Notes: generated from the letters alone by a model not told the origin. 64,000 nucleotides of DNA from CAVTWD01 sp963738325 (GCA_963738325.1 CAVTWD010000001.1:620001-684000); one strand, 5' to 3'; shown: positions 11,910 through 22,800, counted from the first letter of the stretch. Program-made: numbers and translations.

Positions 11910-12828
11910 ATGCCCGCGACCGTGGGACGTTCGTCCCTTTCTGCGGTGAACCCCGACCTCGAGGTCGAAGCGAACCGGCCGGTCGTCCTCGACGTCAAGA
12001 ACGCCAGCACCTCCCTCACCCATGATCTCAAGATGGGGGGCACGACGGGGACAAAGGCGCTGCCGCCGGGTGGCTCCGAGGAGATAAACGTCGGCGCGGT
12101 CACCGACGGCGCCCAAGCCTGGTGCACGATCCCCGGTCACAAAGAGGCCGGGATGATCCTCACGTGCAAGGTCAAGGGAGCGAGCGGGGCGACGACGGCC
12201 GCCGGCGAGGCCTCCACGGCGACGACCACCGCCAACCCCAAGGACGCGGTCAGCGACTCCCAGGCCACGCCCGCCGCGGGCTGGAAGCCGTTCGACCCCG
12301 CCCTGCGGCCCGCACCAGGCGGCACCGAGCACAAGCTCACCCTGTCGGCGGGGGAGACCGTGAGGGAAGTGGCCCCCGGGGTGACCCAGGAGCTCTGGAC
12401 GTTCAACGGCCAGGTGCCCGGACCGATCTTGCGCGGCAAGGTCGGCGACGTGTTCACCGTGACACTGCGCAACGACGGCAAGATGGGCCACTCGATCGAC
12501 TTCCACGCGAGCCAGGTCGCCTGGAGCGACGAGATGCGCACGATCCAACCGGGCCAGTCGCTCGTCTACCAGTTCAAGGCCGACTACGCCGGCATCTTCA
12601 TGTACCACTGCGGCACCGCGCCGGCGCTGCACCACATCGGGAACGGGATGTACGGCGCGTTGATCGTCGACCCCCCCGGGCTCCCCAAGGTCGACCACGA
12701 GTTCGTGCTCGTCCAGTCCGAGCTGTACCTGGGCCCGCAGGGCCAGCCCGGCGACCTGACGAAGATGCAGCACGACCAGTGGGACGCCGTGGTGTTCAAC
12801 GGCTACTACAACCAGTACAAGTTCGCCC
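11910..12828 (+). pseudogene. Copper nitrite-reductase/multicopper-oxidase-like protein, truncated at both ends
   Basis: Two cupredoxin domains are readable. The first has blue-copper ligands in LTHDLKM and AWCTIPGHKEAGM. The second is NirK-like, with HSIDFHASQ and YHCGTAPALHHIGNGMYG, carrying type-1 copper ligands and two of the type-2 histidines. The protein stops matching after VVFNGYYNQYKFA, just where the third cupredoxin domain with the last type-2 copper histidine should start. The signal peptide and true start are also missing, since the sequence enters at a mature-like position just after a terminator. ATG 11910 is only the first available start. It is either an internal-deletion remnant or a mis-assembly. 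If intact it would reduce nitrite to NO. Confidence 0.72.
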
Positions 12829-12927
12829 GCCGAGGGCGTCGCCAGCGGCCTGGGCGGGGTGAGCGTGGACGGCATGAAGATCCGCGATCCCTACCGGGCG
12901 GGCTGCCGACTGCTGCTGCACCGCTGA
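12829..12927 (+). pseudogene. C-terminal fragment of an unidentified gene fused to the NirK-like remnant
   Basis: In a different frame from the cupredoxin protein, the stretch GLGGVSVDGMKIRDPYRAG and then CRLLLHR runs to TGA 12927. Its VDGMKI element vaguely recalls the VDGxMID motif near the end of CitE/HpcH-type lyases, but this is weak. It abuts the point where the NirK-like protein breaks off, so the two look like the left and right sides of a deletion. It would have been the gene preceding RidA and possibly a missing kynurenine-pathway enzyme. Confidence 0.3.
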
Positions 12928-13013
12928 GCGACCGGGCCAGGTTGGCGGCGGCCCCGGGTGCGGCGGCGCCCGATGCGCCATCATGGGCGGCGAGTCGACG
13001 TCGAGGAGCGCGC

Positions 13014-13448
13014 ATGCCGCAGCCGAGATCCGTGGTCGTCGCCGGCCGCAGCGCGCCGCGGGGTGCCTACCCGCACCTCAAGATCGTCGGTGACACCGTG
13101 TTCGTCTCCGGCACGAGCGCCCGACGGCCCGACGGTGCCGTCGAGGGAGCGAGCGTGGACGGCACAGGGCAGGTGACCCGCGACATCCGCGTGCAGACCC
13201 GTGCCGTCCTCGACAACATCGCCGCCCTTCTCCGCGTCATCGGGCTGTCCCTCGACGACGTGGTGGAGGTGACGTCGTTCCTCGTCACCATGGACGACTT
13301 CGAGGACTACAACGAGGTGTACGCGCGGTACTTCTCGGCCGACACGGGCCCGGCCCGCACCACGGTCGCCGTGCACCAGCTCCCTCATCCCCACTTGGCC
13401 ATCGAGATCAAGGCGATAGCCCATGCCGGCGGGAAGGATCCGGCATGA
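13014..13448 (+). CDS. RidA-family protein, candidate 2-aminomuconate deaminase
   Basis: A 144-residue RidA/YjgF-fold enamine/imine deaminase: HLKIVGDTVFVSGTSARRPDG, QTRAVLDNIAALLRVIGLSL, DDVVEVTSFLVTMDDFEDYN and IEIKAIAHA. The ATG at 13014 is preceded by CGAGGAG. Its stop overlaps the ATG of 3-hydroxyanthranilate dioxygenase (ATGA), placing it as the first intact gene of the kynurenine operon. RidA homologues in such operons (AmnD/NbaF type) deaminate 2-aminomuconate, the step after semialdehyde oxidation, so this role is proposed from context. A general imine-damage role cannot be excluded. Confidence 0.82.
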   Translation: MPQPRSVVVAGRSAPRGAYPHLKIVGDTVFVSGTSARRPDGAVEGASVDGTGQVTRDIRVQTRAVLDNIAALLRVIGLSLDDVVEVTSFLVTMDDFEDYNEVYARYFSADTGPARTTVAVHQLPHPHLAIEIKAIAHAGGKDPA

Positions 13449-14013
13449 CCATCACGCCGATCGACTTGGGCCGGTGGATCGACGAGCACCGCGAGCAGCT
13501 CCGGCCCCCGGTCGGGAACGTGCAGATCTGGGACGAGGGCGACTTCATCGTCACCGTGGTCGGCGGGCCCAACCAGCGCACCGACTTCCATGACGACCCC
13601 TGCGACGAGTTCTTCTACCAGCTGCGCGGTGACATGGTCTTGCGGGTCTGGGACGACGGCCCCCGCGACATCGCCATCCGCGAGGGCGAGGTGCTGCTGC
13701 TGCCCGCCCACGTGCGTCACTCGCCCCAGCGTCCGATCGCGGGCTCTGTGGGCCTCGTCATCGAACGGCCCCGCCCGCCAGGGCAGGTCGACGGCTTCGA
13801 GTGGTACTGCCCGCGATGCCATGGGCTCGTCTACCGGGGCGAGGTGCAACTGGTGAGCCTGGTGGACGACTTGCCGAAGGCCTTCGCCGCCTTCTACGAC
13901 GACGACGCGGCGCGCGCACGTGCGCCGCTTGCGGCTGGGTCCATCCCGGCCGAGTCGCGCAACCTGATCCGCCGCTCGCGGCCGAAGCGCAGCCGTGGCA
14001 GGAGTCGCGGTGA
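13445..14013 (+). CDS. nbaC: 3-hydroxyanthranilate 3,4-dioxygenase, frameshifted near the C-terminus
   Basis: This cupin enzyme opens the ring of 3-hydroxyanthranilate. Clear signatures are RPPVGNVQIWDEGDFIVTVV, GGPNQRTDFHDDPCDEFFYQ (Fe-binding His and Glu) and LLPAHVRHSPQRP. The C-terminal rubredoxin-like iron site typical of bacterial enzymes is present as CPRC and CAAC, but the second pair is reached only by a frameshift near 13910 (AARTCAACGWVHPGR). In that frame the protein ends at TGA 14013, which overlaps the next gene's GTG (GTGA). That overlap supports the corrected reading. The start ATG 13445 overlaps RidA's stop. Confidence 0.9.
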
Positions 14014-15013
14014 CCGTCGTCGATCTCCACTCTCACTTCTTCCCGGAGACCTGGCCCGATCTCTCCGAGCGCTTCGGCACGCCCGACTGGCCGTGGATGC
14101 GGCGCGACGGGCCCGATCGCGCCATGGTGATGCTGGGCAACCAGGAGTTCCGCCCGATCACCTCGGCCTGCTGGGACGCCGCCGTGCGCCTCGCGGACAT
14201 GGACCGCGACGGCGTCGATCTGCAGGTGATCTCGGCCACGCCGGTGCTGTTCGCCTACGGTCGCCCGGCCGAGCACGCCATGGAATGCGCCCGCATCTTC
14301 AACGACGCGCTGCTGGAGCTGTGCGCGAAGGGCGGAGGACGACTCGTCCCCATCGGGCAGGTGCCACTCCAGCACACCGATCTGGCCTGCCGCGAGCTCG
14401 AACGCTGCCTCGCCGCAGGCATGAAGGGCGTTGAGATCGGCAACCACGTGGGCGACCGCGATCTCGACGACGAAGGCCTGGTCACGTTCCTCGCCCACTG
14501 CGGGTCTCTCGGCGCCGCGGTATTCGTGCACCCGTGGGACATGTTCGGCGGCTGCCGTCTCGAGGAGTGGATGCTCGCGCTGGACGGTGGCCATGCCGGC
14601 CGAGACGCAACTGTCGCTGAACCGCATGATCCTCGGCGGAGCCTTCGACCGGCTGCCCGCCGACCTTCGCATCTGCTTCGCGCACGGCGGCGGGTCGTTC
14701 ACGTTCCTGCTCGGCCGGTTGGAGAACGCGTGGCATCGCCGCGACATCGTTCGGGGGCGGTCGACGCGCGCCGCCGAGCGCCTACCTCGATCGCTTCGAG
14801 GTCGACTCGGCCGTGTACGACGCGCGGGCGATGCGCTACCTCGTCGAGGTGATGGGCCCGTCGTCGGTGCTGCTCGGGTCCGACTACCCGTTCCCCCTCG
14901 GGGAGGAGCGCGTCGGTCAGGTGATCCGCTCGTGCGGATTCGCCGCCGACGTGGAAGGCCGCCTGCTGGGCACGAACGCGCTCGAGTTCCTCGGGATGAG
15001 CGACGGTGGCTGA
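14010..15013 (+). CDS. nbaD: 2-amino-3-carboxymuconate-6-semialdehyde decarboxylase (ACMSD), two frameshifts
   Basis: An amidohydrolase-fold, zinc-dependent decarboxylase that diverts the kynurenine ring-cleavage product to 2-aminomuconate semialdehyde. The N-terminus VVDLHSHFFPETWPDL carries the HxH metal motif, and LAAGMKGVEIGNHV and VFVHPWDMFGG follow. At about 14578 the frame moves to MPAETQLSLNRMILGGAFDR and ICFAHGGGSFTFLLGRLENA. At about 14775 it moves again to LVEVMGPSSVLLGSDYPFPL (metal/catalytic Asp) and ends TNALEFLGMSDGG at TGA 15013. All catalytic motifs survive, so sequencing errors are suspected. The start is GTG 14010, overlapping the previous stop. Its last codons lie in the 25-bp repeat array. 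Confidence 0.9.
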
Positions 15014-15147
15014 TCTCCGGGTCGACGACGGTGGCTGATCTCCGGGTCGACGACGGTGGCTGACGTCGGGATGGCCGACGGTGGCTGACTTCCGGGTCGT
15101 CGACGGTGGCTGACGTCGGGATGGCCGACCGTGGCTGACGTCGGGAT
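15006..15147 (+). repeat. Six tandem 25-bp copies of the KMO translation start site
   Basis: Copies begin at 15006, 15031, 15056, 15081, 15106 and 15131, each with GTGGCTGA. Copies 1 and 2 are identical, copies 3 and 5 differ by one base, copy 4 is a mosaic of the two types, and copy 6 (matching for 17 bases) is the real KMO start. Each GTG opens a 10-codon reading frame that closes at the TGA inside the next copy's GTGGCTGA, an 8-nt overlap. ACMSD's own stop (15011-15013) overlaps copy 1 in the same way. The array is a chain of five start-stop mini-ORFs linking ACMSD to KMO. Confidence 0.95.
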
Positions 15148-16450
15148 CGCGGGGGCCGGCCTGGCCGGGCCGCTCCTCGCCGTGTTCCTCGCCCGCCGCG
15201 GCCACGACGTGACGGTTTACGAGCGTCGGCCCGACCCGCGGCTGGCGGGCGCGGCGGGGCGATCCATCAATCTCGCCCTCTCGGCCCGCGGCATCGACGC
15301 CTTGGCGCGGGTGGGTCTCGCCGAGGAGGTCCTGGCCTTCGGTCTGGCGATGCGAGGTCGGATGATGCACGACCCCGCGGGCCAGCTCGCGTTCCAGGCC
15401 TACAGCGCCGATGGCTCCATGGCCATCAACTCGATCTCCCGCCACGGGCTCAACACGCTGCTGCTCGACGCCGCGGCCAAGGAGCCGGGCGTGATCCTCC
15501 ACTTCGAGGCTCGGGCGACGGGGATCGACGCCGAGGCCGGTGAGCTGGTGCTCGACGAGCCGACGGGACGGCGTTCGGCCCCGCACGACGTGATCATCGG
15601 GGCCGATGGCGCGTACAGCGCGTTGCGGGAGACGGTGGTGCGCAGCGAGAGGGCCGACTACCGCCAGGAGCACCTGCCGTGGGGCTACAAGGAGCTCACC
15701 ATCGCGCCAGACGCATCGGGGGGCTTCGCCCTCGACCCCGGTGCCCTGCACATCTGGCCCCGCGGTGACTCGATGATGATCGCCCTGCCGAACCCGGACT
15801 GCAGCTTCACCGCCACGCTCTTCTGGCCCTTCGAGGGAGCGGCGGGCTTCGCCGGGCTCGAGGAGGCCGAAGCGGTGCGGACCCGCTTCCAGCGTGACTA
15901 CCCCGATGCCCTGGAGCTGTTCGAAGACCTGTCCGGGGAGTTCTGCCGCCATCCCGTGGGCGCGCTGGTGACGGTGCGGGTGTGGCCGTGGGTTCGCGGC
16001 CGCCTCGCCCTGCTCGGCGACGCCGCCCACGCCATCGTCCCGTTCTTCGGCCAGGGCATGAACTGCGCGTTCGAAGACATTGTCGAGCTCGACCGGTGCC
16101 TCGACGAGACCGGCGAGGACTGGACCACGGCGCTGACGATCTATGCCGAACGTCGCAAGCCGAACACGGACGCCATCGCGGACCTGGCCCTCGACAACTT
16201 CGTCGAGATGCGCGACAGGGTGGCGTCGCCGCTGTTCCGGTTGGGCAAGCGGGTGGAGCATGCGGTCGAGCGATGGGCGCCCGATCACTTCGAGTCGCTG
16301 TACGAACTGGTGAGCTTCACCACGGTTCCCTACGCCGAGGCCCGCCGGCGCGCCGCCGCGCAACGGCGGTTCCCCGCCAACCTCGCCGCGCTCGGTGCGG
16401 CTGGCGCGGCACGGGCTGCCGACGCCGTTCGGAAGCTGGTGCCCCGGTGA
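15131..16450 (+). CDS. kmo: Kynurenine 3-monooxygenase
   Basis: A 439-residue FAD-dependent aromatic hydroxylase converting kynurenine to 3-hydroxykynurenine. Visible features are the N-terminal dinucleotide fold VGIAGAGLAGPLLAVFLARR, the KMO-specific GRSINLALSARGIDAL, the DG motif VIIGADGAYSALRE and the flavin-binding LLGDAAHAIVPFFGQGMNCAFED. The C-terminus has no clear membrane anchor, unlike eukaryotic KMO. The start is GTG 15131 in the last copy of the 25-bp array; a GTG in copy 3 (15056) is in the same frame but hits a stop at 15086, so it cannot extend the protein. It is uninterrupted. Confidence 0.96.
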   Translation: MADVGIAGAGLAGPLLAVFLARRGHDVTVYERRPDPRLAGAAGRSINLALSARGIDALARVGLAEEVLAFGLAMRGRMMHDPAGQLAFQAYSADGSMAINSISRHGLNTLLLDAAAKEPGVILHFEARATGIDAEAGELVLDEPTGRRSAPHDVIIGADGAYSALRETVVRSERADYRQEHLPWGYKELTIAPDASGGFALDPGALHIWPRGDSMMIALPNPDCSFTATLFWPFEGAAGFAGLEEAEAVRTRFQRDYPDALELFEDLSGEFCRHPVGALVTVRVWPWVRGRLALLGDAAHAIVPFFGQGMNCAFEDIVELDRCLDETGEDWTTALTIYAERRKPNTDAIADLALDNFVEMRDRVASPLFRLGKRVEHAVERWAPDHFESLYELVSFTTVPYAEARRRAAAQRRFPANLAALGAAGAARAADAVRKLVPR

Positions 16451-16571
16451 GGGGCTCGTGGCTGCCGCGCGACGGCCGACGACGCCAAGGAACTTGCACC
16501 CACGCGCGCCGTCCACGGCACCCCCCGGTTCAACTTCGCCGCGCGTGTCGTCCAACGGGGGCAGTGGACCG

Positions 16572-17413
16572 GTGACGAGCACCTCTGGTCGCCCCGGCGG
16601 CGCCGCCGGCGCCCACCTCGACTTCCGCCACCGCCTGAGCTACGCGCAGTACCTCGGTCTCGACGACGTGTTGTCCGCGCAGCGGCCTCGCACCGACGCG
16701 CACGACGAGATGCTGTTCATCATCCAGCATCAGGCCACCGAGCTGTGGATCAAGCTGGTCTTGCACGAGCTGCACACCGTGGCTGCGCTCCTCGACGCCG
16801 ATGACCTGGGTCCCGCGTTCAAGAGCCTCGCCCGCGTCGAGCGGGTGATGCAGGGGCTCATCTCGTCGTGGGACGTGCTCACCACCATGACCCCGGCCGA
16901 CTACCTGTCGTTCCGGACCGCGCTCGACACGTCGAGCGGCTTCCAGTCGTTCCAGTTCCGCGAACTGGAGTACGTGCTCGGCAACCGCGACGCCATCTAC
17001 CTCGAGCCCTTTCGCCACGAGCCGGAACGCTTCGCCCGCCTCGAGGCCGAGCTGCACGCGCCCTCGCTCTATGACCGGGTGGTCCGCCTCCTCGCCCGAC
17101 GCGGCCTGCCCGTCGACCCGTCCCTCGTCGAGCGCGACTGGTCGGTGAGCTACCGCGCCCACCGCAGCGTCGTCGACGCCTGGTTGGTCGTCTACCGCGC
17201 CACCGAGACGCACTGGGACCTCTACGAGCTCGGCGAGGACCTCCTCGACCTCGAAGACGCGATGCGCCAGTGGCGGTTGCGTCATGTCACGACCGTCGAG
17301 CGGATCATCGGGCTGAAGGTCGGCACCGGCGGCACCGCCGGCGTCCCCTACCTGCGGGAGCGCCTGCAGCTCGTGTTGTTCCCCGAGCTCTGGGATGTGA
17401 GGACCCAGCTCTG

Positions 17414-17414
<1 letters not shown>
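16572..17414 (+). CDS. kynA: Tryptophan 2,3-dioxygenase
   Basis: The haem enzyme that opens the pathway, turning tryptophan into N-formylkynurenine. The 280-residue protein shows LDFRHRLSYAQYLGLDDVLS, the substrate-site region HDEMLFIIQHQATELWIKLV, the FQSFQFRELEYVLGNRD motif, the haem-ligand region around WRLRHVTTVERIIG and the substrate-carboxylate loop GTGGTAGVPYL. GTG 16572 was chosen because homology begins shortly afterwards. The open frame extends upstream to 16395, but that part overlaps KMO and has no family match. TGA overlaps the kynU ATG (TGATG). Confidence 0.95.
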
Positions 17415-18675
<1,261 letters not shown>

Positions 18676-18679
<4 letters not shown>

Positions 18680-20257
18680 CGACGGAGGACCGCGCCCATC
18701 AGCTGCGCGTCGCGGCGCGGCCGCGGCCGCGGGCGACTGTCGCCGCGGTCGACGACGTGGTGAAGAGAACCCTTGGTGCTGGTTGGCGCGTCCGGAGGCT
18801 GGTGCGAGACAGCCCGACGGTGCTGATCAGCAGTGGTACCGACGCGGTGGTCGGGACGGCCGAGTACGCCCGCCAGGCCCACGAGGCGGCCCTTGCCCTG
18901 CACCGGACCGGCCGGTTCGACAAGGTCGAGGCGGACGTGCCGGTGCCCGGCTTCGCGGATCCGGGCTTTGCCGATCGGGACACGGGTGGGGCCTTCGTCG
19001 GCGACGAGTGCGGCGCCGATTCGGACGCGCTCGACTGGGTCCACGAGCTCCTCCGCTGGCCCGAGGCGATGGCCTTCATGTCGGACGCCGCACACGGTGG
19101 CGCCGGGATCTCGATCGGCCATCCCGACTCCGGCTACACCTTCCACCCAAACCTCGGCGTCGAGGGCCTCGACCTCACCCGTGATCGCGACGTGATCTCT
19201 GGCGACGACGACGCCCTCGACGACCTCGATCCGAACCCGCTCTGGCCGTTGCCCAACCCGGGCCACGGCACCTCGACGGCGAGCGTGATCGTCGGACGGG
19301 GCACGCTTGCGGCCGGCATCGTCGGTCTCGCTTCCACCGCGATCTTGGTGCCGGTCCGAGCGACTGAGAGCGTCGTCCAGCTCTTCGACACCGATGTGGC
19401 GAAGGCCGTCCGCCACGCCCGCACCGTCGGTTGTCAGGTCGTGTCGATGAGCCTGGGCGGCAAGGGCTTCTTCGGCCTGAACGACGAGATCCAGCGGGCG
19501 GTCGACAGCGGGATCATCGTGATGGCGGCCGCCGGCAACAAGGTGCACATCGTCACCGCACCGGCCAGCTATGCCAACTGCCTCGCCGTCGCGGCCACGG
19601 GGCCGGGCGACACGATGTGGGAAGGCTCGGCCCGCGGCCCCGCCGTCGACGTGTCCATGCCCGGCGCCTGCGTCTACAACGCCTCGTACGACGACCACAA
19701 GCAGCCGCGGGTGTCACGCAGCCACGGCACCTCCTACTCCGTGGCTCACCTCGCCGGAGCCGCCGCACTGTGGCTCGCCCACCACGGCCATCAGCATCTG
19801 GTGGAGGTCTATGGCCCGCGGGCGCGTCCAGGGCGCGTTCTTGTCCGTGCTGCGCTCGCCGGGCGTGTGCGTCATCCCGCCCGACTGGGACGAGGGGTGG
19901 GGCGTCGGGCGGGTGGATCTCCTGGCCCTGCTGCAGGCCCCGCTCCCGGCGGTCGACGACCTCGAGGTCGCTCGCGCCTTCGGGGCCGTCGGCGAAGACC
20001 CCGTCGACCGACTGGCCGCCATCGTCGGCACCGATCCCACCCTCGTGCGCGCTCGCCTCAGCGCGCTGCTCGACGCCAGATCAGCGGGCGACCTCGCCGC
20101 GCTGCTCGCCGCCCACGAGGGCGAGCTCGCGTACCTCACCATGGTCGACGACGGCTTCGCCGCCGCGCTGGCCGCGCCGGCCGTCGTCGGCGCGTTCGCG
20201 CCCACGACCCACGTGGACGGCGTGACCCGGGAGCTCGCCGCCCGGCTGAGTCGGTGA
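18676..20257 (+). CDS. Subtilisin-like serine peptidase (S8) at the end of the kynurenine operon, frameshifted
   Basis: A serine protease with the S8 triad in the usual order: Asp151 in GHPDSGYTFHP, His198 in NPGHGTSTASVIVG and Ser353 in SHGTSYSVAHLAG, plus the oxyanion asparagine in MAAAGN (Asn288). The N-terminal ~100 residues show no signal peptide, so an intracellular peptidase is inferred. Near 19815 the frame shifts; the other frame (GAFLSVLRSPGVCVIPPDWD, GWGVGRVDLLALLQAPLP) continues to TGA 20257 with a helical C-terminal region. The GTG 18676 overlaps kynU's stop, so it is transcribed and probably translated with the kynurenine genes. A metabolic reason for this is not known to me. 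Confidence 0.87.
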
Positions 20258-20269
20258 GGCCGGTCCGGT

Positions 20270-21481
20270 TCAGACCAGTTCGAGACCTCTCGTCGGGCGA
20301 AGCGATCCGGGCCGAGCAGCATCGAGGGCCGAGAGGTGCTCGACCTCGTCGGCCATGGCCGAGCTGAGCTCGAGCAGGAGCGCGCCGACCCGGGGCACGT
20401 CCCACGCGTAGCTCGCGATCTCGTCGGTGATCGTGAACAAGGCCGACGAGAGCCGGTCCCGGGTTGCTTGGTAGTGCTCGAAGGCGCCGGCCTCCTCGGC
20501 CCCGTCGAGGACGAAGGCGGTGATGGCGCGGGCCAGCAGTTCGGCGTCGCGCAGCGCGTCGGTCAACCCGTGGGCGCTGATGGGATCCTTGAAGTACCCG
20601 GCGTCGCCGACCAGGGCCCACCCCTGCCCCCAGGCCCGCCGGACGAAGCCGGGGCGGCCGGGGAAGAGCCGCAACTTCTCGGGTGGCCCCTGACTCCCCA
20701 GGCGCTCACCGAGCTCGGGGGCGGCGTCGGCCAGCACTGCGTGGAAGCCGGCGAGGGGATCGCGCACGACGTGACGGTGAAATTGCTCGGGCGTGGTGCC
20801 GACGAAGACGCACGTGTCGCCGTCGTTGGTGGGAATGGCCCCGGCGGCCGCGCCTGGCCGGAAGAACCAGTGGAAGCCGTCGACGTCGAGGTCCTTCCAG
20901 TAGCCGTAGGCGATGGCTCCGGCGGCCGCGCCCGTGCGCGCCACCGGCGCGCCGACCCACTGGGCGACGCGTGAGCTCATCCCGTCGGCGCCGACGACGA
21001 TGGCGGCGGTGGCCTCGAGGTGATGCCCCCGGGCGTCGCGGCCGACGATGCCGCAGACCCGCCCGCCCCGCTGCCGGCGGAGCTCGATGACCGTGACGCC
21101 GTGGCGCACCTCGGCGCCGGCGAGGGCGGCGGCGTCGGCGAGGATCGGGTCGAGCACGGTGCGGCGGGGGGCGTAGAGGGCGTCGACGCCGGAGTAGGGC
21201 TTGATGGGGATGACGACGCGCTCGTCACCGATCTGGAAGGTGGTGCGGTGAATCGGAGGCGTGCCCTCCGCGATCACCTCTTCGAGGACCCCCCAGCGGT
21301 GGAGTTGGAGTACGCCGGCGCGGATGAGCGCGTGCGTCGACACGGTGTCGTGGCCGTACTGGGCGCGGTCGACCACGAGGACGCGCAGCCCGGCCCGGGC
21401 GAGGAGCATCCCGGTGGCGGCGCCCGCAGCGCGAGCGCCGACGACGATGGCGTCGTAGTGGGGGTGGTGGCGATCAGGCAT
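20270..21481 (-). CDS. FAD-dependent oxidoreductase (geranylgeranyl-reductase/monooxygenase-like)
   Basis: A 403-residue flavoprotein of the PHBH/geranylgeranyl reductase superfamily. It has the N-terminal FAD-binding YDAIVVGARAAGAATGMLLA, the family's VVDRAQYGHDTVSTHALIR, the DG motif AIVVGADGMSSRVAQWVG and the late flavin site WALVGDAGYFKDPISAHGLTD. The Asp-aromatic element WALVGDAGYFKDP resembles FAD-dependent halogenase/monooxygenase relatives. The start is ATG 21481. It lies 14 bp downstream of another flavin monooxygenase gene, so they probably form one operon. The substrate cannot be predicted. Confidence 0.85.
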   Translation of the reverse strand: MPDRHHPHYDAIVVGARAAGAATGMLLARAGLRVLVVDRAQYGHDTVSTHALIRAGVLQLHRWGVLEEVIAEGTPPIHRTTFQIGDERVVIPIKPYSGVDALYAPRRTVLDPILADAAALAGAEVRHGVTVIELRRQRGGRVCGIVGRDARGHHLEATAAIVVGADGMSSRVAQWVGAPVARTGAAAGAIAYGYWKDLDVDGFHWFFRPGAAAGAIPTNDGDTCVFVGTTPEQFHRHVVRDPLAGFHAVLADAAPELGERLGSQGPPEKLRLFPGRPGFVRRAWGQGWALVGDAGYFKDPISAHGLTDALRDAELLARAITAFVLDGAEEAGAFEHYQATRDRLSSALFTITDEIASYAWDVPRVGALLLELSSAMADEVEHLSALDAARPGSLRPTRGLELV

Positions 21482-21495
21482 GGAAGGGTCCTCGG

Positions 21496-22740
21496 TCAGC
21501 AGGTGTGAAGGGCTTGGCGGCGACGGGGAGCCGCCGCCATGTGGTGGGCGAGGTGGGCGGCGTCGTGGCGCACGCCGTCGATGAAGTTCGAGTCGCGGCG
21601 GTGCTGGAAGCGCTGGCCCAGCACGTACAGGCCGGGAACGGGGGTGATCCCGCGGCGCTGGCGGATCTCGCCGCGGCCGTCGAGCACGGGCACGTGCAGC
21701 CATGGGTAGTCCCGCGTGAATCCCGTCGCCCACACCACCGTGCCGATCCCGCCACGCCGGAGGTGAAGGCGATCGAGCCCGGTGGGCCGGAGCAGTCGAG
21801 CCACCGGCTCGGGGTCGGGCACGTCGAGGCCGTTGGCGCGGATGTAGCGGTCGATGCGGGCGAGCACGCCCATCATCCGCTGCTCCGACAGCGTGGTCGT
21901 GGCGGCGAGGTCGTCGGCGAACCAGGCGCGGCGGGCGTCGATGCCCGTCAGGCGACCCGCCAGCCGTACGCCGGCCTGGCGCAAGGTGGGGAGGTCGACG
22001 TTGCGATGGTCGGGTCGACCGGCGAGCTGCAGCGAGCCCTCGGACTCGGCCCGGCGGGGATCAGCGACCACGTCGATCGTCTCGGCAAACGTGCCGAGCT
22101 GCTCCAGCCAGCACCAGATGTCCCGCCCGCGGTAGCGCCGGGGGAGCCGGTTGTGGCGGCCGACGGCGAGGACGACGTCGTGTCCGGCGCGAGCGAGCTC
22201 CTCGGCGATCTGAACGCCGGAGGCCGAGGCGCCGACCACGAGCACGCCGCCGTCCGGGACCTGGCCGGGGTTGCGGTAGGTGCTGGGCGTGAGCTGCGTG
22301 AGCTCGACGGGGAGGCGGGCGGCGGCCGACGGGAGGCGCGGGCGATCGCACCATCCGGTGGCGATGACGACTCGCCCTGCCCGCCAGGTGCCCGTGTCGG
22401 TGGCCACGACGAACCCGTCGTCGGCGCGGCGCACATTACTCACGACCGTGTGCTCGTGCACGGGAGCGTCGAACGAGATCGCGTAGCGCTGCAGGTAGCC
22501 GGCGAGCTCGCCGGCCGTCATGTAGCCGGCGGGGTCTTCGCCTTGGTAGCTCCAACCGGGGAGGCGCGTCGCCCAGTTCGGGCTGAGCAGGCGGAGCGAG
22601 TCCCATCGCTCGCTGCGCCAGCGCTCGGCGAGGCGGCCGCGCTCGATCACGACGTGGTCGACGCCGGCGTCGGTGAGGCAGCGGCTCATGGCCAGACCGG
22701 CCTGGCCGGCGCCGATGATGAGGGTGTCGATGGAGGGCAT
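21496..22740 (-). CDS. Flavin-containing monooxygenase (FMO/Baeyer-Villiger-like)
   Basis: A 414-residue class B-type flavoprotein with two Rossmann motifs: TLIIGAGQAGLAMSRCL at the N-terminus for FAD and GVLVVGASASGVQIAEELA in the middle for NADPH. It also has RWRSERWDSLRLLSPNW, and ATG-type motifs VVIATGWCDRP and VVWATGFTRDYPWL. This is the layout of bacterial single-component FMOs that oxygenate nitrogen, sulfur or ketone groups. It is upstream of and adjacent to the other flavoprotein gene, and downstream of osmC. An oxidative xenobiotic or secondary-metabolite step is inferred. Confidence 0.87.
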   Translation of the reverse strand: MPSIDTLIIGAGQAGLAMSRCLTDAGVDHVVIERGRLAERWRSERWDSLRLLSPNWATRLPGWSYQGEDPAGYMTAGELAGYLQRYAISFDAPVHEHTVVSNVRRADDGFVVATDTGTWRAGRVVIATGWCDRPRLPSAAARLPVELTQLTPSTYRNPGQVPDGGVLVVGASASGVQIAEELARAGHDVVLAVGRHNRLPRRYRGRDIWCWLEQLGTFAETIDVVADPRRAESEGSLQLAGRPDHRNVDLPTLRQAGVRLAGRLTGIDARRAWFADDLAATTTLSEQRMMGVLARIDRYIRANGLDVPDPEPVARLLRPTGLDRLHLRRGGIGTVVWATGFTRDYPWLHVPVLDGRGEIRQRRGITPVPGLYVLGQRFQHRRDSNFIDGVRHDAAHLAHHMAAAPRRRQALHTC

Positions 22741-22800
22741 GAGGTCTCCTCACCAGCCGCTTCCGGCCGGAGCGCGGAGCTCCGGCCGAAGGGGCAGCGG

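Noticed and set aside
15006..15147. The 25-bp repeat array considered as a CRISPR array
   Set aside because: Repeats are directly adjacent with no spacers, and contain the KMO start codon; no cas gene is present.
14699..16582. A 627-codon minus-strand frame over ACMSD/KMO
   Set aside because: It runs antisense to KMO and through the 25-bp repeat array with no homology; shadow frame.
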